Source of the DNA: Schauerella fraxinea
Lineage (GTDB): Bacteria > Pseudomonadota > Gammaproteobacteria > Burkholderiales > Burkholderiaceae_B
NCBI GenBank assembly: GCA_030849965.1
Contig: JAVDKL010000001.1
Location: 1,160,554-1,224,553 of the forward strand
Length of the DNA: 64,000 nucleotides
Direction: 5' to 3'
Part shown: piece by piece, positions 17,247-25,722 of the stretch
Layout: each line of letters begins with the position of its first letter
How positions within the stretch are numbered: the first letter of the stretch is position 1
The notes under the pieces: generated by a model
Databases searched by the model: none
Told to the model about the DNA's origin: nothing
The model's input: the letters and a program-made list of their open reading frames with translations, nothing else
Made by a program: the position numbers and the translations under genes

Positions 17247-18032
17247 CTACCTGGAGCGTTGTCCGCTCAACACGTCGCGCATCTGACGGCGCAATGGGGT
17301 ATCGGCCGGCGTCTCGCCCACCAGCGCTTGGCGCGCACCGGTACGACTTTCACCGGTGCGAAGGTCGAGCTCCTGGACGATCCGGCCATGCTCATACACA
17401 AAGGCGATGTCGGCCAATTCGAGCACGTCATCCACGTCATGCGTGATCATCAATACAGGGATATTCCACTGCGCACGCACCTGTGCCAGTTCCTGACGCA
17501 ACGCGCCGCGCAACATCGGGTTCAACGCGGCAAAAGGCTCGTCGAGCAGCAGCACTTTCGGTTCGCAGGCCAGCGCGCGCGCCAACGCCACCCGCTGCTG
17601 TTGGCCGCCCGATAATTTATCTGGACGACTATCGGCCATATCTTCCAACCCAAAGCGGGCAAGCAGCATATCCACCCGGGCACGATCGGCTGGCGCCGGC
17701 CACCTGCGGCGCCAGGACGTCAGCCCGAAACTGATATTTTCCCGCACAGATAGGTGCGGAAACAGCGCGTAGTCCTGAAACAGATAGCCGATGCGGCGCT
17801 CGGACGGGCGCAAGTCGATACCACGCTCGGCGTCGAACAGCGTGCGTCCGTCGAGCAAAATACGTCCGGCCGCAGGCTTCAACAATCCCGCAATCGCTTG
17901 CAGAGTCAACGACTTGCCCGCACCGGACGGACCATACAGCGCAGCAAACGGCGCGTCCGTGGCAAAGCGGACGGCGAGCTCGAAATGCCGCTTGCCGTCT
18001 TGCATCCGCAATGCCACATCCACGTCGATCAT
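17247..18032 (-). CDS. modC: Molybdate ABC transporter ATP-binding protein
   Basis: This is the ATPase of the high-affinity molybdate importer. Walker A is GPSGAGKSLT, the signature LSGGQQQRVALARAL, and Walker B VLLLDEPFAALN. At 261 residues it is shorter than E. coli ModC (352), so the C-terminal molybdate-binding (TOBE) domain is largely missing. The ATG at 18032 was chosen on family grounds; no good Shine-Dalgarno sequence precedes it, and the frame stays open 22 codons further. It is the last gene of the modE-like, modB, modA, modC cluster. Confidence 0.88.
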   Translation of the reverse strand: MIDVDVALRMQDGKRHFELAVRFATDAPFAALYGPSGAGKSLTLQAIAGLLKPAAGRILLDGRTLFDAERGIDLRPSERRIGYLFQDYALFPHLSVRENISFGLTSWRRRWPAPADRARVDMLLARFGLEDMADSRPDKLSGGQQQRVALARALACEPKVLLLDEPFAALNPMLRGALRQELAQVRAQWNIPVLMITHDVDDVLELADIAFVYEHGRIVQELDLRTGESRTGARQALVGETPADTPLRRQMRDVLSGQRSR

Positions 18033-18062
18033 AAAGTGCCCAAGAGGGGTAAGAAACCATGC

Positions 18063-18087
18063 GCATCGCACGCGCATGTCGCGATGC
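18063..18087 (-). other. Stem-loop between modA and modC
   Basis: A perfect 7-bp inverted repeat (GCATCGC / GCGATGC) has an 11-base loop and lies in the modA-modC gap. It follows the binding-protein gene, as do similar structures in two other ABC operons here, and may limit read-through or stabilise modA mRNA. Confidence 0.45.
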
Positions 18088-18157
18088 TCATCAAACAAAG
18101 AAACCGCACATCAACTAAGTAAACAAGGACGCATGCAAATCGTGCGCGCCCGTGGCT

Positions 18158-18910
18158 TCAAGGCTTACCGAAGCCGTAACGGGCCAACACGTCCTGGGCC
18201 GGCGCCGAGGCGAGGAAGTCCACGAACTGCTGCGCAAGCACCTTGTGCTTGGTGTCGGCCGTTACCGCAATCGGATATGACACAGGCGTGTGGCCACCCA
18301 CGGTCAACGCAATGTTGACGCTATCCGGCATGATGGCCGCATCGGTACGATACACAAAGCCGGCCTCGACTTCGCCGCGGCTCACGTAATCGAGCACTTG
18401 GCGCACGCTATCGGCCTGCACGAACTTCGGCTCGAGCTTGCTCCACAACGTGGCGCTGTCCAGCGCTTCCTTGGTGTAGCGGCCTACGGGTACGGTCGCA
18501 AGCTTGCCTACCGCGATGCGTTTGATATCGGCGCGATCGAGATCTTGCAGCGTTTTGACTTCCGGGCTGCCCTGCTTCGGCGTGATCAGCACGAGGGCGT
18601 TGGTGACAAAATCCCGGCGCGTGGCAGGGTCGATCAGCTTTTGCTCCACACCCTTATCCATCGTCGGTTGATCTGCGCTGGCGAACACATCCACCGGCGC
18701 GCCCTGGCTTATCTGCTGCAGGAGCGTGCCAGACGCGGCGAAGTTCAGCCGCACGGTATTGCCAGGCGACTGCGCCTCGAATTGCTTGCCTAGTTCCTTG
18801 AAGGCGTTCGTCAGGCTGGCGGCAGCCGATACGGTCAATTCATCGGCAAACGCGGAAAACGGCACGGACAGAGCGAGAACGAGACAAGCAAGACGGGAGC
18901 GGTGGCGCAT
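18158..18910 (-). CDS. modA: Molybdate ABC transporter periplasmic binding protein
   Basis: ModA captures molybdate/tungstate in the periplasm. The ATG at 18910, with AAGGAA upstream, gives 250 residues with a signal peptide ending AFA. The mature start ELTVSAAASLTNAFKELG carries the Ser of the oxyanion site, and FAASGTLLQQISQGAPVDVF and SADQPTMDKG are typical ModA blocks. The frame extends upstream for 31 codons without a signal peptide at its front, so the later start is preferred. It lies between modB and modC. Confidence 0.94.
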   Translation of the reverse strand: MRHRSRLACLVLALSVPFSAFADELTVSAAASLTNAFKELGKQFEAQSPGNTVRLNFAASGTLLQQISQGAPVDVFASADQPTMDKGVEQKLIDPATRRDFVTNALVLITPKQGSPEVKTLQDLDRADIKRIAVGKLATVPVGRYTKEALDSATLWSKLEPKFVQADSVRQVLDYVSRGEVEAGFVYRTDAAIMPDSVNIALTVGGHTPVSYPIAVTADTKHKVLAQQFVDFLASAPAQDVLARYGFGKP

Positions 18911-19006
18911 GACATTCCTTTTGAATGGGACGGAGCAATACTTGGTATGGACGAGGCAAGAATTTGGTAAGGACGAAGCAATAATTCGGCTCGGAGAACG
19001 CATCCC

Positions 19007-19684
19007 TCAGCGAAGCGAAAGATAGCGGTTGGAGACCACAAGAATGGCGATGGAAATGACCGACGTCACGATCACCAGCAACAACGAGAGATCGTCCTCG
19101 CCTGCTTGCACGGCGTCGTAGATCGCCATCGATAATGTCTGAGTTTGATTGGGGATCGAACCCGCCACCATCAGCGATGCGCCAAACTCGCCCATCGCCC
19201 GCGCAAAAGCGAGCAGCGTGCCGGCCAGAATGCCTGGCCACGCCAGCGGCAACGTCACCCGCAAAAATACCGACCAGCGCGATTGCCGCAATGTGCTGGC
19301 CGCCGCCTCAAGCGAACGGTCGACGCCCGCGAACGCGGAACTGGCTGATTTCAAAACCAGGGGCAACGCCACAATGGCCGATGCAACGACCGCGCCGTGC
19401 CAGCTGAAAATGATCGTGTAATCCAAGTGCTCGCGCAGCCACGCTCCCAACGGACTTCGACGTCCTGCGGCAACAAGAATGGCGTAGCCGATGACGGTGG
19501 GCGGCAGCACCAGCGGCAGCATGAACACGGCCTCGAGCACGGTGCTGCCGAAAAAACGCTTGCGCGCAAACACCCATCCCAGACTGACGCCCGCGATCAA
19601 TGCCAGGAGGGTGGCGAAGGCGGCGACTTTCAGGGATAGGACAAGCGGAAACCAATCGAAGGCATCAAACGCGGCGTTCGTCAT
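19007..19684 (-). CDS. modB: Molybdate ABC transporter permease
   Basis: This 225-residue inner-membrane subunit of the molybdate importer has about five hydrophobic helices. Its coupling loop is LEAAASTLRQSRWSVFLRV, followed by TLPLAWPGILAG. MLPLVLPPTVIGY is a typical ModB block near the first third. It precedes modA, giving the order modB-modA-modC rather than the usual modA-modB-modC. Confidence 0.94.
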   Translation of the reverse strand: MTNAAFDAFDWFPLVLSLKVAAFATLLALIAGVSLGWVFARKRFFGSTVLEAVFMLPLVLPPTVIGYAILVAAGRRSPLGAWLREHLDYTIIFSWHGAVVASAIVALPLVLKSASSAFAGVDRSLEAAASTLRQSRWSVFLRVTLPLAWPGILAGTLLAFARAMGEFGASLMVAGSIPNQTQTLSMAIYDAVQAGEDDLSLLLVIVTSVISIAILVVSNRYLSLR

Positions 19685-19750
19685 ATCCGGGAGAATACAA
19701 CGAAATACGGATCTTCAGCGGGGCCGTATCGGTGTGATGCGCTCACACAA

Positions 19751-20098
19751 TCACTTGGCGAGCATCCCCATGAGCGCGGAAATATCCTTTGCCGCAGCTT
19801 GGGCAGCCGTGTCTTCGATCGCGCGATAGCGTTTGATCAGCTCGAGCCCGGTGTCGGTAACCGTGGTACCGCCGCCCTTGGCCCCGCCCGTCGTGGTTTC
19901 GACGGCGGGATGCTTGAGCGAACGATTCAATTCGTCGATCAACAGCCACGCGCGCCGATACGACATGCCGAGTTTGGCGGCTGCCGCCGTAATGGATCGT
20001 TCTTGCACGATCGCCTCCAGCAGTGCGACCTTGCCGGGTCCGATGGCGATATCCGCGTCGCGGTAAACGCGCAGACGGAACTGCGTATGAGAAGTCAT
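19751..20098 (-). CDS. ModE-like single-domain regulator
   Basis: The 115-residue protein corresponds to the N-terminal winged helix-turn-helix of ModE (SITAAAAKLGMSYRRAW as the helix-turn-helix, then GGAKGGGTTVTDTG as the wing). The C-terminal molybdate-binding domains of full ModE are absent. In E. coli, ModE represses mod genes when molybdate is bound; a one-domain version must sense molybdate some other way or act without it. It sits 66 bp ahead of modB on the same strand and is probably co-transcribed. I saw no clear ModE-type operator nearby. Confidence 0.88.
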   Translation of the reverse strand: MTSHTQFRLRVYRDADIAIGPGKVALLEAIVQERSITAAAAKLGMSYRRAWLLIDELNRSLKHPAVETTTGGAKGGGTTVTDTGLELIKRYRAIEDTAAQAAAKDISALMGMLAK

Positions 20099-20164
20099 GG
20101 CGAGGTTATAGCGCGAGATCGAGGGGAGTGGACCACGAACGTGTGGCGCTCCCCATCGATACCA

Positions 20165-20959
20165 TTATCCCAGCAGCAACGCATCATCGGAGAGCTTTTC
20201 GCCGCGCACCCGCTCGAACATCTGCAGCAAATCGGGCACGTCCATCGCACTGCGCTCGGGCCCGCTCACATCGAGCACCACACGGCCCTGGTGCAACATC
20301 ACCGTGCGCTCACCCACATCGAGCGCCTGACGCATGCTGTGCGTGACCATCATCGTCGTGAGACGATTCTCGGCCACGATGCGCGCGGTGAGTTTCAGCA
20401 CGAAATCGGCCGTGCGCGGATCGAGCGCTGCGGTGTGCTCATCCAAAAGCAAGATGCGCGACGGCTGAATGGCTGCCATCAACAGGCTTACGGCCTGGCG
20501 CTGCCCGCCGGAGAGCAACCCGATACGATCGCCGAGCCGATTTTCGAGCCCCAACCCCAGCGTGGCCAAACGCGCGCGAAAATCCTCGCGTGACGAGGCT
20601 TTCACCGCGCGCCCCAAACCGCGGCGCGTGCCTCGCGCTTGGGCCAGTGCCATGTTCTCTTCGATGGTGAGGTCTTCGCAAGTGCCCGCCATCGGATCCT
20701 GAAACACGCGCGCGACTTGATGCGCGCGCGTCCAGACGGGTTGCTTGGTGACGTCCACGCCGTCGATATCGATACGTCCCGTATCCACCGGCAGATCGCC
20801 GGAAACGGCATTGAGGAAGGTCGACTTACCGGCGCCGTTGGAGCCGATCACCGTGACGAATTGCCCCTCTTCGATCGCGAGCGACATGCCTTGCAGTGCC
20901 CGGTTCTCGATGGGCGTGCCAGCGTTGAAGGTGATGTGCAGATCCTGTGCATTCAACAT
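20165..20959 (-). CDS. ABC transporter ATP-binding protein (partner of PF04392 binding protein)
   Basis: This 264-residue ATPase has Walker A GSNGAGKST, signature LLSGGQRQAVSLLMA, Walker B ILLLDEHTAALDP and the switch His in MVTHSMRQAL. The Walker B block with His after Glu is characteristic of this branched-chain-like, uncharacterised ABC family (COG1101). The ATG at 20959 is one base from the permease stop, so the two are translationally coupled. The substrate is unknown; some relatives are linked to tryptophan or tyrosine uptake (TrpXYZ). Confidence 0.9.
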   Translation of the reverse strand: MLNAQDLHITFNAGTPIENRALQGMSLAIEEGQFVTVIGSNGAGKSTFLNAVSGDLPVDTGRIDIDGVDVTKQPVWTRAHQVARVFQDPMAGTCEDLTIEENMALAQARGTRRGLGRAVKASSREDFRARLATLGLGLENRLGDRIGLLSGGQRQAVSLLMAAIQPSRILLLDEHTAALDPRTADFVLKLTARIVAENRLTTMMVTHSMRQALDVGERTVMLHQGRVVLDVSGPERSAMDVPDLLQMFERVRGEKLSDDALLLG

Positions 20960-20960
20960 A

Positions 20961-21851
20961 TCAGCGCCCCCTGCCCTTGAATATCCGTCGCTTGACGTTC
21001 GGCAACACCAGGGCCAGCGTGACCAGCACAGCCGTGACGAGGTTGAGATCCTGCGCCTGCAGGCCGATGAAGTCGCTGTTGAGGGCCAACGCAATGAAAA
21101 ACCGATAGACGATTGCACCCAGAATCACGGCCAACGTCATCATGACCAGACGCCGCGACGGCAGCAGGCTTTCACCTACGATGACCGCAGCAAGACCGAT
21201 GACGATCGTGCCGATACCCATTGAGATGTCGGCACCGCCCTGGGTTTGCGCGAAGAGCGCGCCGGCCAGCGCCACCAGGGCATTGGACAAGGCCATGCCA
21301 CCGAGAATCATGCGACCGGTGTTTACCCCCTGCGCGCGCGACATGCGCGGATTGGCACCGGTGGCGCGCATGGCGAGACCGGTTTGCGTCGACAGAAACC
21401 AGTCGAGCAACAGCTTGGCCACGATCACCACGACAAGCAGCATCAAGGGTCGCGCCACGTAATCGCTCAAGAAGGCCGGCTGCAAGATGCTGAATACCGT
21501 GGGTTCCATGATCAGCGGCACGTTGGGTTTGCCCATGATGCGCAGATTGATGGAGTACAACGCGATCATCATAAGAATGCTGGCCAGCAGATCCATGATG
21601 CGCAAGCGAACATTGAGCCAGCCCGTGAGCAACCCGGCCACCGCGCCCGCGCCGGTTGCGGCAATGGTGGCGAGAAACGGATCGTGCCCGAACGAAATCA
21701 ATGTGGCGGCAACGGCGCCGCCCAAGGGAAAGCTGCCGTCGACCGTGAGATCGGGAAACCGCAGCAAGCGAAACGAGATGAGGACGCCAAGCGCGACGAG
21801 ACTGAAGATCAGCCCGATCTCGAGCGCGCCCAGCAATGAGAACATCGACAT
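20961..21851 (-). CDS. ABC transporter permease (COG4120-type)
   Basis: This 296-residue multi-spanning inner-membrane protein of the branched-chain-like permease superfamily has about eight hydrophobic segments. Recognisable blocks are LRFPDLTVDGSFPLGGAV near the start and TGLAMRATGANPRMSRAQGV in the coupling region. It lies between the binding-protein and ATPase genes in one minus-strand operon with gaps of 16 and 1 bases. Confidence 0.9.
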   Translation of the reverse strand: MSMFSLLGALEIGLIFSLVALGVLISFRLLRFPDLTVDGSFPLGGAVAATLISFGHDPFLATIAATGAGAVAGLLTGWLNVRLRIMDLLASILMMIALYSINLRIMGKPNVPLIMEPTVFSILQPAFLSDYVARPLMLLVVVIVAKLLLDWFLSTQTGLAMRATGANPRMSRAQGVNTGRMILGGMALSNALVALAGALFAQTQGGADISMGIGTIVIGLAAVIVGESLLPSRRLVMMTLAVILGAIVYRFFIALALNSDFIGLQAQDLNLVTAVLVTLALVLPNVKRRIFKGRGR

Positions 21852-21867
21852 GTCGGGCGCCCGTGGA

Positions 21868-22842
21868 TTACTTGATGATCTGAGCGGCCGACTTCAGCAC
21901 CGCTTCGGACAGTGTGACGCCCTGCTTTTGTGCCGCACCCGGGTTCACGAAGAGCTCGACCTTGCTGCTGCTCTCGGAAGGAATGGCACCAGGCTTTTCA
22001 CCCTTGAGAATGCGCACGACGATCTTGCCCGTTTGCACGCCCAGCGCGCGGTAATCCACACCCAGTGCCGCAATCGCGCCGCGCCTGACGCTATCCGTAT
22101 CGGAGGCGATCAACGGCACCTTGGCGTCGTTGCCCACTTTCACGAGCGACTCATATGCCGACACCACGTTGTTATCGGTGCTGGTGTAGATCACATCGAC
22201 TTTATCGATCAAACTGCGTGCAGCAGAGCCCACGTCAACCGAGCGCGGCGCGGCGGCTTCGACCAGCGTCATGCCCGCCTTGGGCAACAACTCCTGCAGT
22301 TGCTTGACCACCACCACCGAATTGGCTTCGCCGGGGTTGTAGACGATACCCACGCGCTTGGCTTGCGGCACGATCTTCTTGATGAGCTCGATCTGCTTGT
22401 CGAGCGCCAGCCGGTCGGACACGCCCGTGACATTGGTACCCGACGCTTCCCATCCCTTCACGAGCTGCGCCGCCACGGGATCGGTCACGCCGGAGTAAAC
22501 GACCGGCACATCCTTGGTGGCAGCCACCACGGCCTGGGCGGAGGGCGTGGCGATCGCGACGATCGCATCGGGACGATCGCCCACAAACTTGCGGGCGATT
22601 TGCCCAGCCGTACCCGGATTGCCTTGGGCGCTCTGGTATTGCCAGCGGAGGTTCTTGCCCGCGTTGTAACCGGCGGCTTTCAGCGCATCCTGTACACCGT
22701 CGCGAATGGCATCCAGGGCCGGGTGCTCGACGATCGCGGTCACTGCAACCGATTTCTCCTGCGCCAGCGCGGGCGCGCCCGACACCAGGGCGGCCAAGGC
22801 AGTGGCGCCGACGACGGCGCGAACAGACAGGCGATTGAACAT
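21868..22842 (-). CDS. ABC transporter substrate-binding protein, PF04392 family
   Basis: This 324-residue exported protein has a signal peptide ending ALA. The PF04392 fold shows in ILKGEKPGAIP near the C-terminus, AIATPSAQAVVAATKDVPVV and VGIVYNPGEANSV. It is the first gene of the operon. Ligands of this family are poorly defined; the tryptophan-binding TrpX of Gram-positive bacteria belongs to it. The gene is divergent from the aldo/keto reductase across a 226-bp region. Confidence 0.92.
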   Translation of the reverse strand: MFNRLSVRAVVGATALAALVSGAPALAQEKSVAVTAIVEHPALDAIRDGVQDALKAAGYNAGKNLRWQYQSAQGNPGTAGQIARKFVGDRPDAIVAIATPSAQAVVAATKDVPVVYSGVTDPVAAQLVKGWEASGTNVTGVSDRLALDKQIELIKKIVPQAKRVGIVYNPGEANSVVVVKQLQELLPKAGMTLVEAAAPRSVDVGSAARSLIDKVDVIYTSTDNNVVSAYESLVKVGNDAKVPLIASDTDSVRRGAIAALGVDYRALGVQTGKIVVRILKGEKPGAIPSESSSKVELFVNPGAAQKQGVTLSEAVLKSAAQIIK

Positions 22843-22988
22843 GGATGGACTCCTTTATCTCGTGGACGGGGCGATACGCGGCTGACGCTTGAAGTTTTGC
22901 TTGTGGCGCGCCGCTTGCTAATTTGGAAAAAGCGATAGTCTAACGTGACCCGCGTTCGACAGTGTCCGGGCTTTCCCTGTGTTGAATG

Positions 22989-23001
22989 TAAGTCGGACTT
23001 A
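22989..23001. promoter_or_regulatory. Palindrome TAAGTC-G-GACTTA in a divergent promoter region
   Basis: This perfect 13-base palindrome overlaps a direct repeat of GTCGGAC spaced by 11 bases (starting 22992 and 23003). It lies between the PF04392 ABC operon (minus) and the aldo/keto reductase (plus), and could be an operator for either. A possible -10 element TATACT is at 23041-23046. Confidence 0.4.
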
Positions 23002-23068
23002 TGTCGGACAGCGCACGCAACAAGCCGGGTCGAGGCCCGATATACTGGCAACTTAATTGGAGAACGTT

Positions 23069-24037
23069 ATGCAACGACGCGCATTAGGACGATCAGGACT
23101 GACGGTCCCCCCGCTGACTTTCGGCGGCAACGTTTTCGGCTGGACCGTAAGCGAAGTGGACGCGTTCTCGCTCCTGGATGCATTAGTCGATGCTGGCCTG
23201 AACTTCATCGACACGGCCGACGTCTATTCGCGTTGGGTGCCGGGCAACCGCGGCGGCGAATCCGAGGTCATCATCGGGCGTTGGCTGGAAAAAACCGGCA
23301 AGCGCGACCAGGTGATCATCGGTACCAAGGTCGGCATGGACATGGGCCCTGGCGCCAAAGGTTTGGCGCCCGCCTACATCAACCGCGCTATCGACGACTC
23401 GCTCGCGCGCCTGCACACCGATTACATCGATTTGTACCAGTCGCACGAAGATGACGAGACGACGCCGCTGGCCGACACACTAGGCGCTTACGCGAAACTG
23501 ATCGAACAGGGCAAGGTTCGCGCAATTGGCGCGTCCAACTACACGTCGATTCGCCTGTCCGAAGCGCTGATCGAAAGTGAACGCCACGGCCTGCCCCGCT
23601 ACGAGAGTATTCAACCCGAATACAACGTTTATTCGCGCGAACCGTACGAGTCCGGCATTCAAGCCGTGGCCACCGCGCAGGATATCGGCGTGATTCCGTA
23701 CTTCGCGTTGGCCGCCGGCTTTCTGACGGGCAAATATCGCAGCGCTGCGGATGCCAACAAAAGCCTGCGCGGCAAGAACATCATCGAGAAGTATCTCAAT
23801 CCGCGCGGCGAGCGCATTCTTGCCGCATTGGATCAGGTTGCCGAAAGCTCGGGCGCCACGCTCGGCCAGGTCGCACTGGCTTGGCAACTGGCACAACCGG
23901 GCATCACGTCGCCGATCGCCAGCGCAACCTCGCTTGAGCAATTAAACGAGTTGGCTGCCGCCGCGCATTTGAAGCTTTCTCCTGAAGATATCGACGTGAT
24001 CACGCAAGCCAGCGCATGGCAAAAGGAACACGTTTAA
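23069..24037 (+). CDS. Aldo/keto reductase
   Basis: This 322-residue TIM-barrel NADPH-dependent oxidoreductase uses the ATG at 23069, with GGAG six bases upstream. The catalytic tetrad is visible: D48 and Y53 (FIDTADVYS), Lys in IIGTKVGMD and His in LYQSHEDD. The C-terminal cofactor block includes ALAWQLAQPGITSPIASAT. The protein resembles the group often annotated as oxidoreductases acting on small carbonyls; the real substrate is unknown. It appears monocistronic and ends at a strong hairpin. Confidence 0.93.
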   Translation: MQRRALGRSGLTVPPLTFGGNVFGWTVSEVDAFSLLDALVDAGLNFIDTADVYSRWVPGNRGGESEVIIGRWLEKTGKRDQVIIGTKVGMDMGPGAKGLAPAYINRAIDDSLARLHTDYIDLYQSHEDDETTPLADTLGAYAKLIEQGKVRAIGASNYTSIRLSEALIESERHGLPRYESIQPEYNVYSREPYESGIQAVATAQDIGVIPYFALAAGFLTGKYRSAADANKSLRGKNIIEKYLNPRGERILAALDQVAESSGATLGQVALAWQLAQPGITSPIASATSLEQLNELAAAAHLKLSPEDIDVITQASAWQKEHV

Positions 24038-24044
24038 GTAGAGC

Positions 24045-24074
24045 AAGCCCCGCGCACAAGGTTGCGCAGGGCTT
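24045..24074. terminator. Strong hairpin between convergent genes
   Basis: A 12-bp stem with one mismatch (AAGCCCCGCGCA / TGCGCAGGGCTT) has a six-base loop between the aldo/keto reductase and matB stops. No T-tract follows on either strand, so termination efficiency is uncertain. Confidence 0.5.
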
Positions 24075-24119
24075 GGCATCGGCTCGTGTCGGTTGGCATT
24101 GCCTTGCGCGATGCGTTCT

Positions 24120-25688
24120 TTACAGCGCCGCGTAGCGCTCACGCAGCACGTTTTTCTGTACCTTGCCCATCGTGTTGCGCGGCAGCTGATCCACCACGTG
24201 GATGCGCTTGGGCACCTTGAAGTTGGCGATGCCGGCTTTCAGGGCCGCCTGTATGGCGGCGGGGTCGAGTAGAACCCCCGCCTTCGCCACCACCACGGCC
24301 ACCACTGCCTCGCCGAAATCGGGATGCGGCACCCCGATGACGGCCGACTCCGCCACGCCCGGCAAGTCGTCCAGCACGGTTTCGATCTCTTTGGGATAGA
24401 CGTTGAAGCCACCGGTGATGATGAGATCCTTGCTACGGCCAACGATCGACAAATAGTCGTCCGGCACGCCAGGCGCGCCGCCAAAGCGGCCGACGTCACC
24501 CGTTTTGAACCATCCTTCAGGGGCGAACTCTTCGCGCGTTTTTTCAGGCATGCGCCAGTATCCTGAAAACACATTCGGCCCGCGCACCTGCACATTGCCG
24601 ATCTCGCCCACCGGCAACGCTTGATTCACATCGTCGACGACGCGTACCGACACGCCCGGCAACGCACGCCCCACCGTGCCGCCAATGCGGGCGCCGTCTT
24701 CGCGTCGGTATGGGTTGGAGGTGAGCATATTGGTTTCGCTCATCCCGTACCGCTCCAGGATGGGCTGCCCCATCCGATCGGCGAAGCTCTCGAACGTTTC
24801 GGTGAGCAAAGGCGCTGAGCCCGACACAAACAAGCGCACCTTGGGGCACACCGAGCGGTCGAAGCGCGAATCGGCCAGCAACCGTACGTAGTACGTGGGC
24901 ACACCCATCATCACAGTGGCATGCGGCAACGCGGCCAGCGCCTCGTCCACATCGAACTTGGTTCGCCACAGCATGCGCGCACCCGCCAGCAATGCGCCCT
25001 GTGCAGCCACGAACAGACCATGCACGTGGAAAATGGGCAACATATGCAGCAACACATCGTCGCCACGCCATCCCCAATAGTCGCGCAGCGTAAGCGCGTT
25101 GGCGGCCAGATTGCCGTGCGACAGCATGGCGCCCTTGCTGCGTCCTGTGGTGCCGGAGGTATACAAAATCGCGGCCAGTTCGTCGGCATGACGCACGACG
25201 GTGGCGCAAGCATCCGGGAAATGCGCGGCGGCCGACATGAGTGTGCCTTCGCCGTTTGCATCGAGCGTGAACCCATGCACGGTGCCCGCTGCCGCGATAC
25301 GGCGTTCGAGCAACGGCGCCATCCAGGCCATGTCGGCACTGCCGTACACAACCACTGCGGGTTCGGCGTCGCCCAGGAAATAATCGAGTTCGCTTTCGCG
25401 ATAGGCCGTATTGAGCGGCAGATAAACCAAGCCCGCGCGCAGCGTGGCCAGGTAGAGCATCAAAGCCTGCGGCGATTTTTCGGTATAGGCTGCGACCCTG
25501 GCGCCTGCCGGCAAATGCAGCGAACCCAAAAGATTGGCCAGACGCCCGGTGGCCGCATCGATGTCGCGCCAGGTATAGCGTTGCGTGGTGGTTTCGATAG
25601 CCACCGCATCGGGCTTGCCGGAAAAACCGGATGCCAGCAGCGTGAATAGATTATTGGCACCGCCCAGCGCGTCAGTCGAAACCACCAT
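24120..25688 (-). CDS. matB: Malonyl-CoA synthetase (MatB-like acyl-CoA ligase)
   Basis: This 522-residue ANL-superfamily ligase is predicted to convert malonate, ATP and CoA to malonyl-CoA. The AMP-binding P-loop reads ILYTSGTTGRSKGAMLSH and the hinge region DLIITGGFNVYPKEIE. The catalytic lysine is in NTMGKVQKNVLRE at the C-terminus. The malonate assignment rests mainly on the adjacent malonyl-CoA decarboxylase gene, 34 bp upstream on the same strand. GGAGA lies seven bases before the ATG. Confidence 0.85.
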   Translation of the reverse strand: MVVSTDALGGANNLFTLLASGFSGKPDAVAIETTTQRYTWRDIDAATGRLANLLGSLHLPAGARVAAYTEKSPQALMLYLATLRAGLVYLPLNTAYRESELDYFLGDAEPAVVVYGSADMAWMAPLLERRIAAAGTVHGFTLDANGEGTLMSAAAHFPDACATVVRHADELAAILYTSGTTGRSKGAMLSHGNLAANALTLRDYWGWRGDDVLLHMLPIFHVHGLFVAAQGALLAGARMLWRTKFDVDEALAALPHATVMMGVPTYYVRLLADSRFDRSVCPKVRLFVSGSAPLLTETFESFADRMGQPILERYGMSETNMLTSNPYRREDGARIGGTVGRALPGVSVRVVDDVNQALPVGEIGNVQVRGPNVFSGYWRMPEKTREEFAPEGWFKTGDVGRFGGAPGVPDDYLSIVGRSKDLIITGGFNVYPKEIETVLDDLPGVAESAVIGVPHPDFGEAVVAVVVAKAGVLLDPAAIQAALKAGIANFKVPKRIHVVDQLPRNTMGKVQKNVLRERYAAL

Positions 25689-25722
25689 CAAAACGTCTCC
25701 AGAATGTTCGTCGCAATCGGGA

